A stretch of DNA of 64,000 nt from Rotaria sordida (lineage: Eukaryota; Rotifera; Eurotatoria; Philodinida; Philodinidae). The translations under genes and the position numbers were made by a program. Below, piece after piece: positions 48,501-61,804 of the stretch. Numbering within the stretch: the stretch's first letter is position 1; each line of letters opens with the position of its first letter. The stretch covers positions 62,001-126,000 of the forward strand of contig CAJNOL010000255.1 of assembly GCA_905250125.1 (NCBI GenBank), written 5' to 3'. Below the pieces are notes generated by a model. That model did not search any database and was not told the DNA's origin. It worked only from the letters and a program-made list of their open reading frames with translations.

Positions 48501-51500
48501 CTATTCAACTTCTCTTGACACCCTTTCAATTTTGACAAAGACACTGATTGAATTTGAATAATAAACGTCTGCTCTTCTGTCCAGGATCAGATTTTGGGAA
48601 AAATAGGAAAAAATCGAAAAAGTATTCAACCGTTAATATTCATTACATAAAACTACGTTGTTTATCTCCATCGGCCCTTCGTTTTTCTATATGCTTGAAA
48701 AATCAACATGAATAAGCAAAAATCAAGATTTGAAACTAAAAATCAATGCTATTTTATCTATTAAGGTTTACTCTATAATATATAAGTTGTTTATCTTATC
48801 TTGTGTCATTTTGAAATTATGAATAAAACTAAAAAGGAAACCTTAAAAATAAAAAAGATGATCATTACCTTTAAAAATATTTGTTGATGATAGTAAGACG
48901 TACGTGATGTTATCAGTAATAGATATTTATTAAAAGTCTAAGATCAACTTTTTCTTGCACGTACATACGAGTTGGCATCGACTGAAGGTCATGAAGTAGA
49001 CAAAGAGACAATGCAGAAAGAAATTGAGGAAAGGATATCAGATAAAGTGAACAAAATAAAAGAAAATAAAAGATAGTCTAGAGGGCGAGAGATTGAAGAA
49101 ACAAGAAGAAAGTAAGCTGAAAATGTCTATCATATGTCTCTGGGAACCCCATTTGATGAACGGGTAACAATTATACGAAAGCTTTTAAAACTTATATTAT
49201 CTATCTCACTTTCAAAAAGAAAAGGGAAAGTATCACTCTTATACTTAACTTTTCGAAGAAAAAGGCGAAATTTTAGCAGACTTTCGCAAGAAACTTCAAT
49301 TCTATCACTGTTTTTCCAGATATTTTCGTGGTTTTTTTTAAACTTCAGTTGTGAAATTACTCCTCAATCAGTCGCTAGATAGGCATTTCGACGCGTCGAT
49401 TGAAGGTTACTATGGGCATCGAAATGGTAAAAGGACCCATCGGATTCTCACTTTCCGATAGGTCGAAGGCTAGACGATAGGTCAGTAAAACGTTGAGTTT
49501 TCGATCAGTCGGACAATTTTTACCGATAAAAAGGATTTTTTCCTATAGATGGTCTCACTCTTGAGTCGTCGAAATCTATCGAATAAACGTGAAAAAGTAG
49601 ATTCGAACATGGGTATTTACAATTAGCATTCGTCGAACATCTAAACTAAATATGAACTATTGTTCTTCTATGAAAGTACTATCTTTTCAATTTTTGGAAA
49701 GATAGTACTTTCAAGATTGTCATTTTAACATTTGGTAACAGTTTTCGAAAATTAAAAAACAAACTTTTTAATCGAATAAAACCATCTTCTATGTGTCTCT
49801 AATTACAGAAAAGACTTTTTTCTGGAGTCTCATATGCCATATAAGAAGTCACATTTGATAAATGTGGCATTCTATAAACAATTGATTTACGTGATAAAGT
49901 ATAAAACTACTATTAAAAAAAATTTCAAACATTCAAAACACAAAGTTCGCTATTGCTGTGTTCTTCGTCAAAAACACCTATGGATTTCGGTGTCTTACTT
50001 GTTATTTTTCATCAGTTAATGTTAAATATTTTTTAGAAAATTATGAAATTAAAGAAAATATATGTTGAACATAAATTATCCTACTAAGCTCGTTGCATGA
50101 AAGAGACACTTGTAAATCACTTTTTGATGAAGTTTCACGAAATAAAAATTAACTTCACCACTTAAAACTGTTATTCTGCTCGGCTTACTTCTACTGGAGC
50201 ACTCAATAGTATGCTTCTGATATGTTTTTTTTCCTCAAGTACTTGAAATTTCGATGAGTATCGAGGAATCAAAAAGTGCTTGAGTAGTCGAAAATGAATG
50301 TCCGATAGAATACAGTTTTCAAATGGTCAGAATTCAATGGTTGCCGAGAGTTCGAAATCAGAACAGAACGAACAAAAAATATATATTTCAAATTTTCGAG
50401 CGCTCGCCGCACTCATGGTATGCTTATTAAGGTCTACTTGGGTATCTTTTTGTTTGGATCAACATTCAATACACATTTTTAATGTTATTTGAGTACGACA
50501 GATAGCGTCAACTTACGTCATCCGTTACGCGCTTTTGAAAATTTCACCTAAATATATAACGAATATACCATTTGAATATGTTTTTTGCTGAATTTCAATG
50601 ACAACATCCATGTCCATACTTTTTTACCGTTTTCCTTAGAACATGGTTTTTAATGAGAACAATTGACACTCCTCTTACCTAGTTCAAGATGTTGCAATGT
50701 TTTGTTTTTGTCTTAAAGGTCTAAATGAGAGTAAACTTTTGTTCGATCAGATTTTTTGTAGTTAATTACTATGTTTTTGCTTGTTTTAAGACTATATGTA
50801 CTAAAATGATCATAATAAGTGACTGTCAGTAAATTTCAAAATTCTGCCCGGAAAAAACTGTGCACAGAGATTGGTTTTAGTTTGAAGTCGCTCAAAGTTC
50901 TGTACCTTTTGTAGTAACGAAGTTATTGAGATTCCGTTGAAGATCATCAATGGACTATTCATAAGCTGGAACTATGGGCTAGTTTGACGTATGGGGCCGA
51001 AATTTTTACCAGAAACGTCCCATGCCGTCAACTTTTCATCAAAACAGACGGTTCGAATGACTTGCTCGTTTTTATCAAGTTTTTTATAATTTTTTGTGGC
51101 AGCATCTTTAATAAATAATCAAACTGAAAAACCAGACAAAAACTAGTCGATGTGGCTGGTACAGACGGCATGAGCAAGCTCAGTTAAGAAACAAGATGCG
51201 ATTTCGACTGACATCTAATATTATTTAACAAGTTTAAAAATATTCATAGAGTGAGATATTTAAAAAAATCAAGCAAAAGAACTGTAAATTTCGAGCAATC
51301 TGTACGATATGAAATATCTGTGTTGTTTGTTTTCATTTAACTTTTATATTAGTCAACCAATATAACTGATAAATAGATGATGAGCAATCATTGATGGTTG
51401 ATTCATTTTAAATTGTGTTTTTTCTTTAGAGGAAACATGTGAATTTACCTTTAAACGAACAATGAAAAGTTCAATTGCTTTTGACTCACAACCACGATCT

Positions 51501-54500
51501 GTCGCTGTCGGTGACTTCAACAATGATCATCAAATGGATATTGTTGTAGCAAATTCTGGTACAAATACTATTGGAATATTTCTTTCACAAGATAATGAAA
51601 CTTTTACAAATCAACAAATATATCCAACTGGATTCGATTCTCGTCCTTATTCGCTTGTTGTTAATGATTTCAATAATGACAATTATTTAGATATTGCTGT
51701 TGCTAATTATGGTACGAATAATATCGGGATATTTTTAGGAAATAAAAATGGAACATTCGCTAATCAGAAAGTATATTCACTTAATTCTTCTCGTCCAGTT
51801 TTTATTACTATTGGTGACTTCAATAATGATAATCAAACAGATATTGTTGTAGCTATTCGTGATACTAATACTATTGGTGTTCTTCTTGGAAACGGTGATG
51901 GATCGTTTCAAGATCAAATAACTTATTCTACTGGTTATGATTCTTTTCCATGTGCATTAGTGGTTGGTGATTTCAACAAAGATAATCAATTAGATATTGC
52001 TGTGGCTAATTATGGTACTGACAATATTGGTATTTTTCTTGGATATGGTAATGGATCGTTTACAAACCAAAAGACTTATACAACTACTCTTAATTCGAAA
52101 CCATCTTCTATCGCTGTTGGAGATTTAAATAATGATAATTATCTCGATATTATAGTCACACATTCTGCTACTGGCAAGATTGGTATATGTTTTGGTTACG
52201 AGGATGGCACATTTGCAAAACAAACTACGTTCTTAATAAGTTCTAATTCTCATCCATATTATGTTACTGTTGGTAATTTTGATAAGGACGATCAACTAGA
52301 TGTTGTTGTTGTTGATTCACAAAACGATCAAGTACATATTCTTCTGCAATATGACAATAGAACATTTACTACAACAACTACATATGATGAAGTACCTGCA
52401 TCTCGTCCATTCTTTGTCGCTGTAGCAGACTTTAATAATGACAATCAATCAGATATTATTATAGCCAACTATAATACTAATAATGTACTTGTACTTAGTC
52501 AACATTCAATAAAACCATCAGTAAGACAAACAAATTATTTTATTGGAAAAGATTCCCGCTCGACTTCAGTCATTATTTATGACTTTGATAATGATGATCG
52601 ATTAGATTTATTGGTTAATAATTTTGACAATGATAGTTTATTTTTACTAACTAGTAATCATAATGGAGCTTTTGAGCCAGAAACAACATATTCGACTGGA
52701 GATAAATCAGCTCCAAAACATTTTTCTATTGGCGACTTTAACAATGATGACCGAATGGATATTGTCACAGCTAATTATGGTTCTGATAGTATAGGTATTC
52801 TTCTTGCACAAGGCAATAGAACTTTTTCTAATGTGATAACTTACTTTGTGGGTCACGGTTCTCAACCATGGTCAGTCAGCGTTGGAGATTTCAATAATGA
52901 TAATCGATTAGATGTTGTCACTGCAAATTACGGATCTGGCGGCTTAGGTGTTCTTCTTGGACACGGGAATGGAAGTTTTGGTAAAGCGATGATATACTCT
53001 GCTAACATTATTGTTCTACCGGTATCAGTTGCTGTTGGTGATGTCAATAATGATAAACAGTTGGATATTGTCATCACTGATGGTTACTCTGACACTGTAG
53101 GTGTTCTTCTCGGATATGGTAATGGAACGTTTTCTAATGCAATGACGTATGCTGTTGGTAATTCTTCTGCTCCAAATGGCATTAGTCTCTTTGATTTGAA
53201 TAATGATAATTATCTGGATCTTATTGTCTCTACTTTAGACGGAGGTTTTGTAGGTATTTTTCTTGGTTACGGAAACGGAACTTTTCAAGACATCGTAACT
53301 TATTCGACTGGTTCTACTTCAGTCCTTTATCATATCGCTATTGCTGATTTCAACAATGATCATCGACATGATTTTGTCGTGACCAATAGGGCGAATGATG
53401 AAATAATTATCTTTTATGGATATGGTAATGGCAGCTTTGAACTTGCAAGGACATATTCTACTGGTTTTGGTTCGAAGCCGTATGCCATCACTACTGCTAA
53501 GTTGAAGAATAGCAATCAAACAAATATCATTATTACTCTCTGGGGCAAGGGAAAAGTTGGTATTTTAACTGAATATACAGCTGCAGAATTTGCAAATCGA
53601 AAAATTTATTCAACTGGTTCAGCTCCACAACCGTATTCTGTAACTGTTGGTAATTTCAATGATGATGGTCATGTAGACATAGTCATTGTTAATTCTGGAA
53701 GTGATAATTTAGATGTACTTTTCAACACGGGTAATGGTACATTTGAAACGCAAATAACGTATCCCATTGGTGTTGATTCATTTCCAACGTATGTTACCGC
53801 TGGTGACCTCAATAAAGACAATCATTTAGATATAGTTACTGTTAATTCAAAGAATAATAGTATTAGTATAATTATGGGACATGCTAATGGAACTTTTGAT
53901 ATTCCAAGAGTGTATCCAACTGGAAAAAATTCATATCCATTGGCAGTGGCTATCGACGATTTTAATGATGACAATCGATCGGATTTAATCATTGCTAATG
54001 CAGGTAAAGATACTATAGGTGTACTTTTTGGATTTCATTATACAACATTTAAAAGTCATAAAACTTATTCCAATGATAATACTCGAGCACCATCCAGTAT
54101 CATCACTAGTGACTTTAATAATGATAAACACCTAGATATTGCCGTTACTTTTTATAACAGTAATAACATAGGTATTCTTCTTGGTTATGATAATGGAAGC
54201 TTTGGTACTATGATGATTTATTCAACTGGAAATGGTTCACTACCTAAGTCATTGGCTGCTCATGATTTTAACAATGATGGACGATCGGATATTATTGTCG
54301 TTAATTCAGGCACTAATGAGATAGGGATCTTTCTTGGATATGGTAATGGAAATTTCGCTACTATGATAAGATATGCAACTGGAAAGGATTCTAATCCAGT
54401 TGCGATCGTTTTAACGGATATAAATAATGATGGTCGAATAGATATTATTGTAGCCAACTATGCTTTTAATAATATAGGTATTCTACTTGGACATGGTAAT

Positions 54501-55724
54501 TTGACTTTTAATACCATGGTTACTTATTCGACTGGAAATAATTCGAAGCCAACATCAATTGCCGTGGATGATTTTGATAATGACGGTCAAATAGATATCG
54601 TCGTAGCTAATTATCGTACTAGTACTATCTGTATTTTTTTAGGTTATGAAAATGGAAGTTTTACAACTCAAATGAACTATTCAACAGGTTATCAATCTTG
54701 GCCGTCTAGCATAACTGTTGGAGATTTCAATGGAGACAATCGACTTGATATCGCTACTAGTAATTATAATATGAATAATGTCGGTATTTTTCTTGGATAT
54801 GGAAATGGTTCGTTTTCTTCTGTCACGACATATTCCACTGGAGATGGTTCTTCTCCACAATTTGTTGAAGCTCGTGATTTTAATTATGATGGCATATTAG
54901 ATATTGCTGTCGCTAATTATGGAACTAACAATATTGTTGTGCTTTTCGGTTTTGGAGATGGAAGCTTTTTATTAGGAACCGCATATCAAACTGGTCATGG
55001 ATCTGCACCATATGTGTTAACCATTGGCGATTTTAACAATGATTCTCGATTAGATATCGCCGTCGTAAATGAAAAATCAAACAATATAAACATCTTTCTC
55101 GGATATGGCAGGGAACCTTATGCTGGTGTAACATCATATTGGACGGGCTCTGGATCGCAGCCACACTCAATTGCTATTGGTGATCTAAATAACGATGGTC
55201 GATCAGATATTGTCGTAGCTAATTATGGTACTCACAATGTAGGTGTTTTACTTGGACGTAGTCATGGAGCTTTTGAACCTATGAGAACATATTCAACTGA
55301 AGTTGGTTTTGCTCCATATTCTGTTTCTGTAGCTGATTTTAATAATGACAATCGATTAGATATTGTTGTTACTTATTCTAAAACTGATAATATTGCTATT
55401 TTGCTAGGTGATGGTAACGGAACGTTTGTAGTTGGAGCGACATACTTAACTGGTGCTCGTTCTAGACCATCTACAGTAGCTGTAGGTGATTTCAATAATG
55501 ATAATATACCAGATATTGCTATTGTGAATTCTGGCACTAGTAATATAATGCTATTTTATGGATATGGAAACGGTCTCTTTGGAAACAAAACTTCGATTGA
55601 TCTAGGCTATGGATATCATCCGTTCTCGATTGCAATCAAAGATTTAAATGAAGACAATTGGATGGATATTGTCATTGCATGTTCTGGCACAGATCATGTA
55701 GAAACTCTAATAAAAATGTGTTAG
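45596..55724 (+). CDS. Giant FG-GAP/VCBS-repeat membrane protein
   Basis: Three exons: 45596-45609, 45672-45784, 51430-55724; 1,473 aa, junctions GT-AG and in phase. Exon 2 encodes one transmembrane helix (about residues 17-37, ACIFGILTIIIIIVAVWIVC) after a short basic N-terminus, giving a likely type II membrane protein. From about residue 45 to the end there are 28 repeats of about 50 residues, each centred on a calcium-loop-like DFNNDxxxDIVVANY followed by GIFLGYGNGTF and a TYSTG spacer. This is the FG-GAP/VCBS family, which builds beta-propellers. Repeat 14 has lost the acidic loop (TAKLKNSNQTNII). Many N-G-T and N-G-S sequons predict heavy N-glycosylation. Large FG-GAP families are typical of bdelloids; extracellular adhesion or ligand binding is inferred. 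The 5,645-nt intron 2 holds two repeats. Confidence 0.88.
46150..47037. repeat. Repeat with TGGCACTTTTACTTTC ends and all-purine core
   Basis: The end motif GTGGCACTTTTACTTTC, or a variant, occurs at about 46155 and 46311 in plus orientation and reversed at about 47018-47037. Between them (about 46420-46570) is a near-continuous purine tract made of GAAAGAAAAAG-type units. It lies in intron 2 of the FG-GAP gene. Confidence 0.55.
47535..48521. repeat. Intronic foldback, ~1 kb (intron 2 of FG-GAP gene)
   Basis: Arms of about 400-465 bp (47535-47932 and 48056-48521) are inverted copies; shared blocks include AGTTGAATAG, TAGGATCTTTG and GATTTGCAAG. The centre (47933-48055) is a ~120-bp loop. The 101-aa ORF in the right arm is not considered a gene. 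Confidence 0.8.
49671..49713. repeat. Perfect 16-bp hairpin
   Basis: TGAAAGTACTATCTTT (49671-49686) and AAAGATAGTACTTTCA (49698-49713) are exact complements with an 11-nt loop, inside intron 2 of the FG-GAP gene. Confidence 0.85.
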
Positions 55725-57027
55725 TATCACTGATATTTTATATAATTTTTCGTTTTCTCTTTATATTTCTATTAACTAATCAAGCTTTTTTTTATTACAA
55801 TAAGCCGTTGTTCTTGCTTTTCTTATTCATATTAAACTAATCATTGGATAAATATGTATATGTTCGCACGATGACCTTGACATAATATAGTTAATGCTAA
55901 TATCATTTTACCGAGCAAGAAATGTATAAGTATACCTATCGTAAATGCCTTAAAGATCCTTATCAACAAGAATTAGTTTTGCCCGTGTTTGTTCTAGACT
56001 AAAAACGAATTTGTTATATGTATTTAATTAGAAGGTATAAAATGATATAGACGCATAGGAAAAAACTATTTTGATTGCATATGTTAATAAATATACTTTC
56101 ACTCTAATTTTCGAAAATATCCATGTAAACAAACATTTACTAGTTGACAGACTAACAAGGCATAGACATTCTTTTCCCCTCTTTTCATATAGTATAGATT
56201 AATATTTCGATTTTTTTTTTACGTATATTATTAACTAATACTACCCGTTTCAAATTATATTACTGATGGCCATTGTTAGGGTTCGCTCGCAAGAAGAGCG
56301 ACGAACACAGTTAAGATGTGTTTTCTTCTCTCTTTATTTATTCTTTCAAAAAAAAAACAAACATTTATATACGCACATGAAAAACAAGAATAAAATAGAA
56401 AAGAATACAAAGGTTAATCAAGGTAAAGAAAAGCAATAGAAACGAAATAACAGAAACGAAAAAATAAGAATACACCGTAACAGACTACCCTGTTGAACAA
56501 AAAAAAAAGTGTTCTATCAATATTTTTAGAAAAGAAAAAAAAGAAATAACAATGACATGATGAAATTGAAAAGTGAGTAACATCAAATGCAAAAAAATAG
56601 CAAACAATAACGAAAGAAAATCCGAGGAGGAAACAACTGAGACTTCAGTCTTGAACTCCCATGAAGTTTTATCAGCCTCTGAAAGTTTTTATGAACTCTC
56701 ATGAAGCCTTCTGAATTTTTTGACGTACATTTAGTGTACGGAAAATTCATAAAAAAACCAATGAAATACCAAGGTTTTTGGTGATCTTATTTTAGCAGAA
56801 ATGTAAACTTTTATTGTTTTGTTAACCTGCTGAAAAAGTTCGTGCTCGTTTGAAATTTAAAAAAAATAGTTAACAGTTCAATTCTTTTTACTGAAGTTAT
56901 GTATTTTCATAAAAAATATTCTATCAATTCGATATCAATGTTATGAAGAATTTTAATCTTTTATGGTTGTTTCTATCACTCGTGAAAGTCTATCAGATGA
57001 CAAACGGCTAGGTTTATCGGTCAATAA
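55725..57027. other. Intergenic region with a possible solo LTR
   Basis: 56274-56500 begins TGTTAGGGTTCGCTCG and ends CCCTGTTGAACA, with complementary TGTT/AACA termini as in LTRs. No matching target-site duplication, so low confidence. The rest is AT-rich. Confidence 0.25.
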
Positions 57028-57300
57028 TCAACAAGCCGTTTGTTTATGTATAAATTCAAACTTGTTATTTATTTGCATCTGAAAATAAGAGCTGTTCAAT
57101 GATGGAATGATCCAATCAAATATACGTATACCATTAAAATCCACCTTACTAATTCTAATCTCATCAACACTTTGTGTGATTGTCACATCTTGATCCTCTT
57201 CATCCAAGTTGAACAGATCATTATCAACTTCATTACCTTCCATTGTTTCATCATCATAATCATCAGATTCGGAATTTGATGTTGAATCTGTATCAGCTAT
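57028..57300 (-). pseudogene. Acidic ORF remnant
   Basis: Minus-strand open frame of about 90 codons, Ser/Asp/Glu-rich at its start (DSTSNSESDDYDDETMEGNE) and ending at a stop after HKQTAC. It abuts the NHL pseudogene on the opposite strand. The acidic leader is reminiscent of transposase or regulatory N-termini, but I cannot assign it. Confidence 0.3.
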
Positions 57301-57319
57301 CGAGTAATTATCTGAATTA

Positions 57320-57804
57320 ATGCCTCATCGAAATGGCAAAAATGGACAAACAATCATCTTAAATGTTGAATGTTATGGACTGGTAAGGGATCACAACGGA
57401 TATTTTTATGTTTCTGACTATGTAAAATGTGAGGTAAGACGATACAGAATAGGAGATACTTGTGGAATACTAGCAGCAGAGGGTCATCTCGATCAACTTG
57501 ATAGTCCAAGCTATATTTTTATCGATCAAGATTATTCAGTGTACATATCGTATGATGAAAGGTGTAACAGAATGGGTTGTCGTCCCTGGTGGTCAAGGAT
57601 TAGGAAATAGTCTAGCTCTCGTAGAATGATTGTTGATCAGTAGAGTCTAAAGAAGGTGACACTGTTGTTGATAGAAATAGTCAAGGAAACTAACTCTATT
57701 ATATTCAAGATTTATTATTTGATCGACAAGATAATCTATATATTGCTGATCTTGGCAACGATCGAATACAAGGATTCACTATGGATCTAAGTTTCGGCTT
57801 GTAG
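57320..57804 (+). pseudogene. NHL-repeat protein pseudogene
   Basis: The first frame (57320-57610) reads NGKNGQTIILNVECYGLVRD, GYFYVSDYVKCEVRRYRIGD and LDQLDSPSYIFIDQDYSVYI, typical of NHL beta-propeller blades. After a frame change comes WVVVPGGQGLGNSLA (about 57568-57620), and about 57704-57804 reads LLFDRQDNLYIADLGNDRIQ before a stop. Frameshifts and stops, and fewer blades than a full propeller, show it is broken. NHL proteins are among the most expanded families in bdelloids. Confidence 0.7.
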
Positions 57805-59153
57805 TAATATAAAATAATTTTGAATGTACTATCGTGATAATTTCATATTCTACTTTATCTGAGCATCGAATTGAAAGAATATCAGTAAATTCGAAGTTTT
57901 CTACAAAGAAGTCTCAAGTATTCACCGTTAAACAAATAAGTTCGTTACATTTCTGTTAAGATCATTGATGTATGAGGTTTTAATAAGTTTATATAAACAA
58001 GGACAAAAAGTGTCCTTCAGGTAGACTCAAATACTTTTCCTCCTTCCATCAGATTGATAGATTTGAGCAGCGCATCACTATTCTTGATAACACTTTCTTA
58101 GTCAAACATACTTAGAAAAAGTTTTTGAGGAGATATTGAGTTTTATATCAATAATTATTGAACCGTATATCAGCAATGACTAGAAGCGGCAATCCTTCAT
58201 TGCCAAGTGAAGAAGAGCTGTACGAAAAATCTTAACTAGATTAACTAGAGTCTATCAAAAATTTCTTCGCCTTTAGTGACTAAGATTATATGCCTACTAA
58301 AAAATTTCCAACTATAAACAAAATCACGATGAACTCTCGTTTTTTTTTGTGAACATATTTGCATCAGCTTGAAATTTGTTTTTCAGCAAAGTAGATCAGA
58401 AACTATTCTTTCGAGGGTCAAATTTCAAAAAATATAAACATTCGTATGTAGGTTTTCTTATGCAAGTTGCGAATTTTTTTCTGACTCACAATTATATTTA
58501 TACTCGGCAAAATGTGAGTTCGAAAAAAGTATCACTAGCTGTTTTTCATCTAAATGATGAACAAAAACTAGTCCTCTCTTATTTTTCACTTACAGATATA
58601 AATCTTATAAATAATATTGAGTCTATCCTCGAATCAAAATATTCCGCAGCCTGAAATAAAGTACTACATTACGGAGAAGCATGGAACAGTAAGTAGTACC
58701 AAAGCGAGGAGAAAACATCTTTTTTAAATTGAAGATTTCTTTCCACAACGAGTATACCAGTAACTCCGTGATTACATTGAATTTCAGTTCAAAAGTAACT
58801 GTTAGCGAAAGCGATTTCTTACTTTTCGGTAAATGTATACTATTTCCAATATAGATTTCATAATTAACAGATTTCTTGTTTGTCTTCAATTATGTTAAAA
58901 CGCTTTTAAAATAAACATATTTCTGTCTAGTAAGTTTTATCTATTATACGAATAACTAAACAAAACAAAATACTAGGGAAGAAGAAATAATTTTCTTTTT
59001 TGATTATCCTGTAGTTAAAAATTTCTTGTTTATTTTGTTTAAAAAAAAACTTTTGTTTTCCTACAAAGTCACTCGTTTATGTTTGATTATATACAATGAT
59101 AATCAATAAAACCAATTGCAATTCTATGTCGAATAAATTGTTTATATGTTAAT
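57805..59153. other. Intergenic region downstream of CCDC124
   Basis: No supported gene; a 92-codon frame at 58376-58654 has no recognisable domain. On the minus strand AATAAA at about 59034-59029 is a possible poly(A) signal for CCDC124. Confidence 0.4.
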
Positions 59154-61804
59154 TTAATTTTCATCATGATCAGAATCTTTTTCATCTTTTTCTTCTGTTC
59201 GCATATTTTGTGTTAAATTACTTCCTTGATTATATGATTTAGTTGGTCTATTAAATGGATTATCAGGTGATTTCATCCATTCTTTTTTTAATAATTGTTT
59301 TAATTGTGATAAACGTAATGTTGGATGTTCTTGTTTTAGTTTAGGTAAATTTTCATTTTCAAATGTTTCATATGCTGCTTTCATTCGTTTTTCTGGATGA
59401 CTATCAAGTGAAATTTGTGATGATCTTAATAATAAAAAAAATAATTATTTGATTTTTATAAGAAGGAAAAACAGAACTAATGATACTTACTGTAAAACGT
59501 GAATAGCTTCATCAATATCTCGAGCTGAACTACCATCAATTTTTAAACGATTAACATTTTCTTCAATTGGAATTTCTTCTTCATTCAAATATTTTTGTTT
59601 AGGTTCTTAAAAAATTTAAAATAATTGAAAGAATAGAATAAAAAACAACAAAAATAAAACAAAATATATTACCATTGGTAGTAGTAGCGGCAGCAGCTGC
59701 AGCTTGTCTTTGTTGAATTTGTGCTTGAGTTACTTTTTTTAGTGCTAAATCAGCATTTTTTTTCAATTTTGATGCTGCTAATGCTGCTTCTTCTTGTTCA
59801 AGTAATTTTTGAGCATCTTGTTTACGTTGTACTTTTTCATGTTCTTTTTGTTCTCGGTCATCCTTAAATTAAATAAAACAACTATAGTATATACATTCAG
59901 ATATTAAATGATTTCCATAGTAGAATCTTTAATTTATTACAAAAACAAAAATGTTCTCTACTCAAGCAGAGAAGAATTTCTGAAGACACGTTTAAACTTT
60001 TGCATGTCCATTCAGAAAAGACCAAAATCAGTTAGATTGATCATAAAAGATGTATGATGACTATAGATGTGCGAGACGAAGTCTTTTTAGTACCGGTAAC
60101 TTCTATTCCATCGATCAGTTATAGTACCGGTAAATCTGGTCTAGAGAAAACTATTCCAGAATTGATTCATATCATATCTAAAAATATTCTGCAATACTCT
60201 TTTTTTTTTTGCATTTATTTAATCGACGACAAGTACTGTTGTAGGTCAACTCTCTCTTGAATTGTATTCCTATTGATATGAATTATAATATAATTTGCTT
60301 AAAATCGTAGAATATTTAATTATAATCTTTAGTTTCTGTTGGAACAACTTTTTTTTTTTGTAGTCCCAGTCTCACTCATCGAGATCGGGACAAAAACAAG
60401 TTTTGCATATCTGTAGTGAAGACACTTAAAAAGGTAACTTTTGCATATGAAAAATCTCCAAGAAAATTTTTTCTACAATATTTTGATATTTTTATGTGCG
60501 GTGTATGTTAAACATATTGTGGCGAGAATTTTTTGCACGTTTTCCAGATACAAACGCAGCCTTTTTAAAAATATCTTCACGCACATTTTATGATGAAAGT
60601 AGCTGGTTTTCTGAACGGACATGAAAATGGTCAAACGAAAATCACGATTAGGGTATTTAAACGTATTTTCAGAAGTTCTTGTTTGCTTGGGTACTGATAA
60701 TTTTATGAAAAGATTTGTTTCTAGAAAATCATAAATAATAAAATTCGTTCTGATTATGAAAAGCATCTTTTGATGAAAATAAAAAAAATTTCATACTGTT
60801 ATTTTCGAAACATCACTCAATTCTGACATTTTTAAGAACAGTGATTCTACATAAAAATAAAAAAAAACAAGTCAAGTTTTTAGTTATCGAATATTGATTT
60901 TTTATGGATATTTGGAATGAACATACAAACAAGAACTAACAATGAAAAGTTCAATTTCGATGAAAATCACTTTACTAATAAAATTTATTCTTATATCAAT
61001 TCGAATTCAATAAGTTTGTATTTCAAAGATCTTGAATTGATGAACAATCTGTCATATTAGATAACTACGAAATAAATTTTTGTTCTTTTTTATTAACAGA
61101 AATTCACTTGTGATGATCATTTCAATGAAATGATTTATTTATCACTAGAATTATGACTACAACTATCGATCTATCAATCAGATTTTATTGAAAAAATATA
61201 CCGAGCATGAAAATAATTTTGTTTTCTCCAAACTAATTTCTTCTGTGATGTTTTTTTTCAGTAGGTAGAACAAGCTTTTCCTAGTTGTTCTCTATTTTGT
61301 CATTTACACGAGGAAAAAAGACATTTCTAAAAAAATTTTTTTTAAAGAAAAGTTCCGAAAAATATTTTTTTCGTTATTGTCATAGGAACATTTCGAAACT
61401 CGTCGCGACGTTTTAGAACAGACGAGAGACATTTTATGATAGAATTTATATTCGATAAAGGGTAAAATCGAATATAAACAAGATTTTCTATAACAAATGC
61501 TAAATAATATTTTATTGCTTGCCCAAAACAAAAGTCTAAACATATTAATATCTTTAATCTCATTTTTGAACTAACAATTCTATTGGAGATGAATAGTCGA
61601 AAGTTTTTAATCATTAAATATGAAAAAAAAATCAGAAAATAAATTTACTTTTCTTTGTTGTTTTTTTTGAATTTGTTTATCATCATCACGCCAATATTCA
61701 TCTTCTAAACGTTGTTGTTTTTCTCGTTCACCAGCTTGTTTAACAGCATCTTTTCTTGCACGAGCTTCCGCTGACTTTGTATTGATGCCAAATTTTTTCG
61801 ACAT
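59154..61804 (-). CDS. CCDC124: CCDC124 homologue
   Basis: Minus-strand gene with four exons: 61804-61649, 59862-59673, 59605-59491, 59424-59154; all junctions GT-AG and in phase; 243 aa (human protein 223 aa). The N-terminus MSKKFGINTKSAEARARKDA and EDEYWRDDDK match the conserved CCDC124 start. A charged coiled coil follows (exon 2, ending in an Ala/Thr run), then IPIEENVNRL and DIDEAIHVL, and the conserved C-terminal block RLSQLKQLLKKEWMKSPDNP. CCDC124 is a conserved eukaryotic ribosome-associated factor linked to idle 80S ribosomes and also reported at the midbody. The C-terminal tail is acidic (EEKDEKDSDHDEN). The first intron is 1,786 nt with an inverted repeat; the others are 66-67 nt. 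Confidence 0.95.
59962..60690. repeat. Intronic inverted repeat (intron 1 of CCDC124)
   Basis: About 59962-60055 and 60574-60690 are diverged inverted copies (shared ACGTTTAAA, CATGTCC-TTCAGAAAA and ATCATAAAA), separated by about 520 bp. Confidence 0.5.

Noticed and set aside
48239..48544. 101-codon minus-strand ORF
   Set aside because: Lies within one arm of the 47.5-48.5 kb foldback; the partner arm does not keep the frame.
56274..56500. Solo LTR with TGTT...AACA ends
   Set aside because: No matching target-site duplication and no internal retrotransposon sequence; mentioned only as a possibility.
58376..58654. 92-codon ORF
   Set aside because: AT-rich, no domain or splice context; composition like flanking non-coding DNA.
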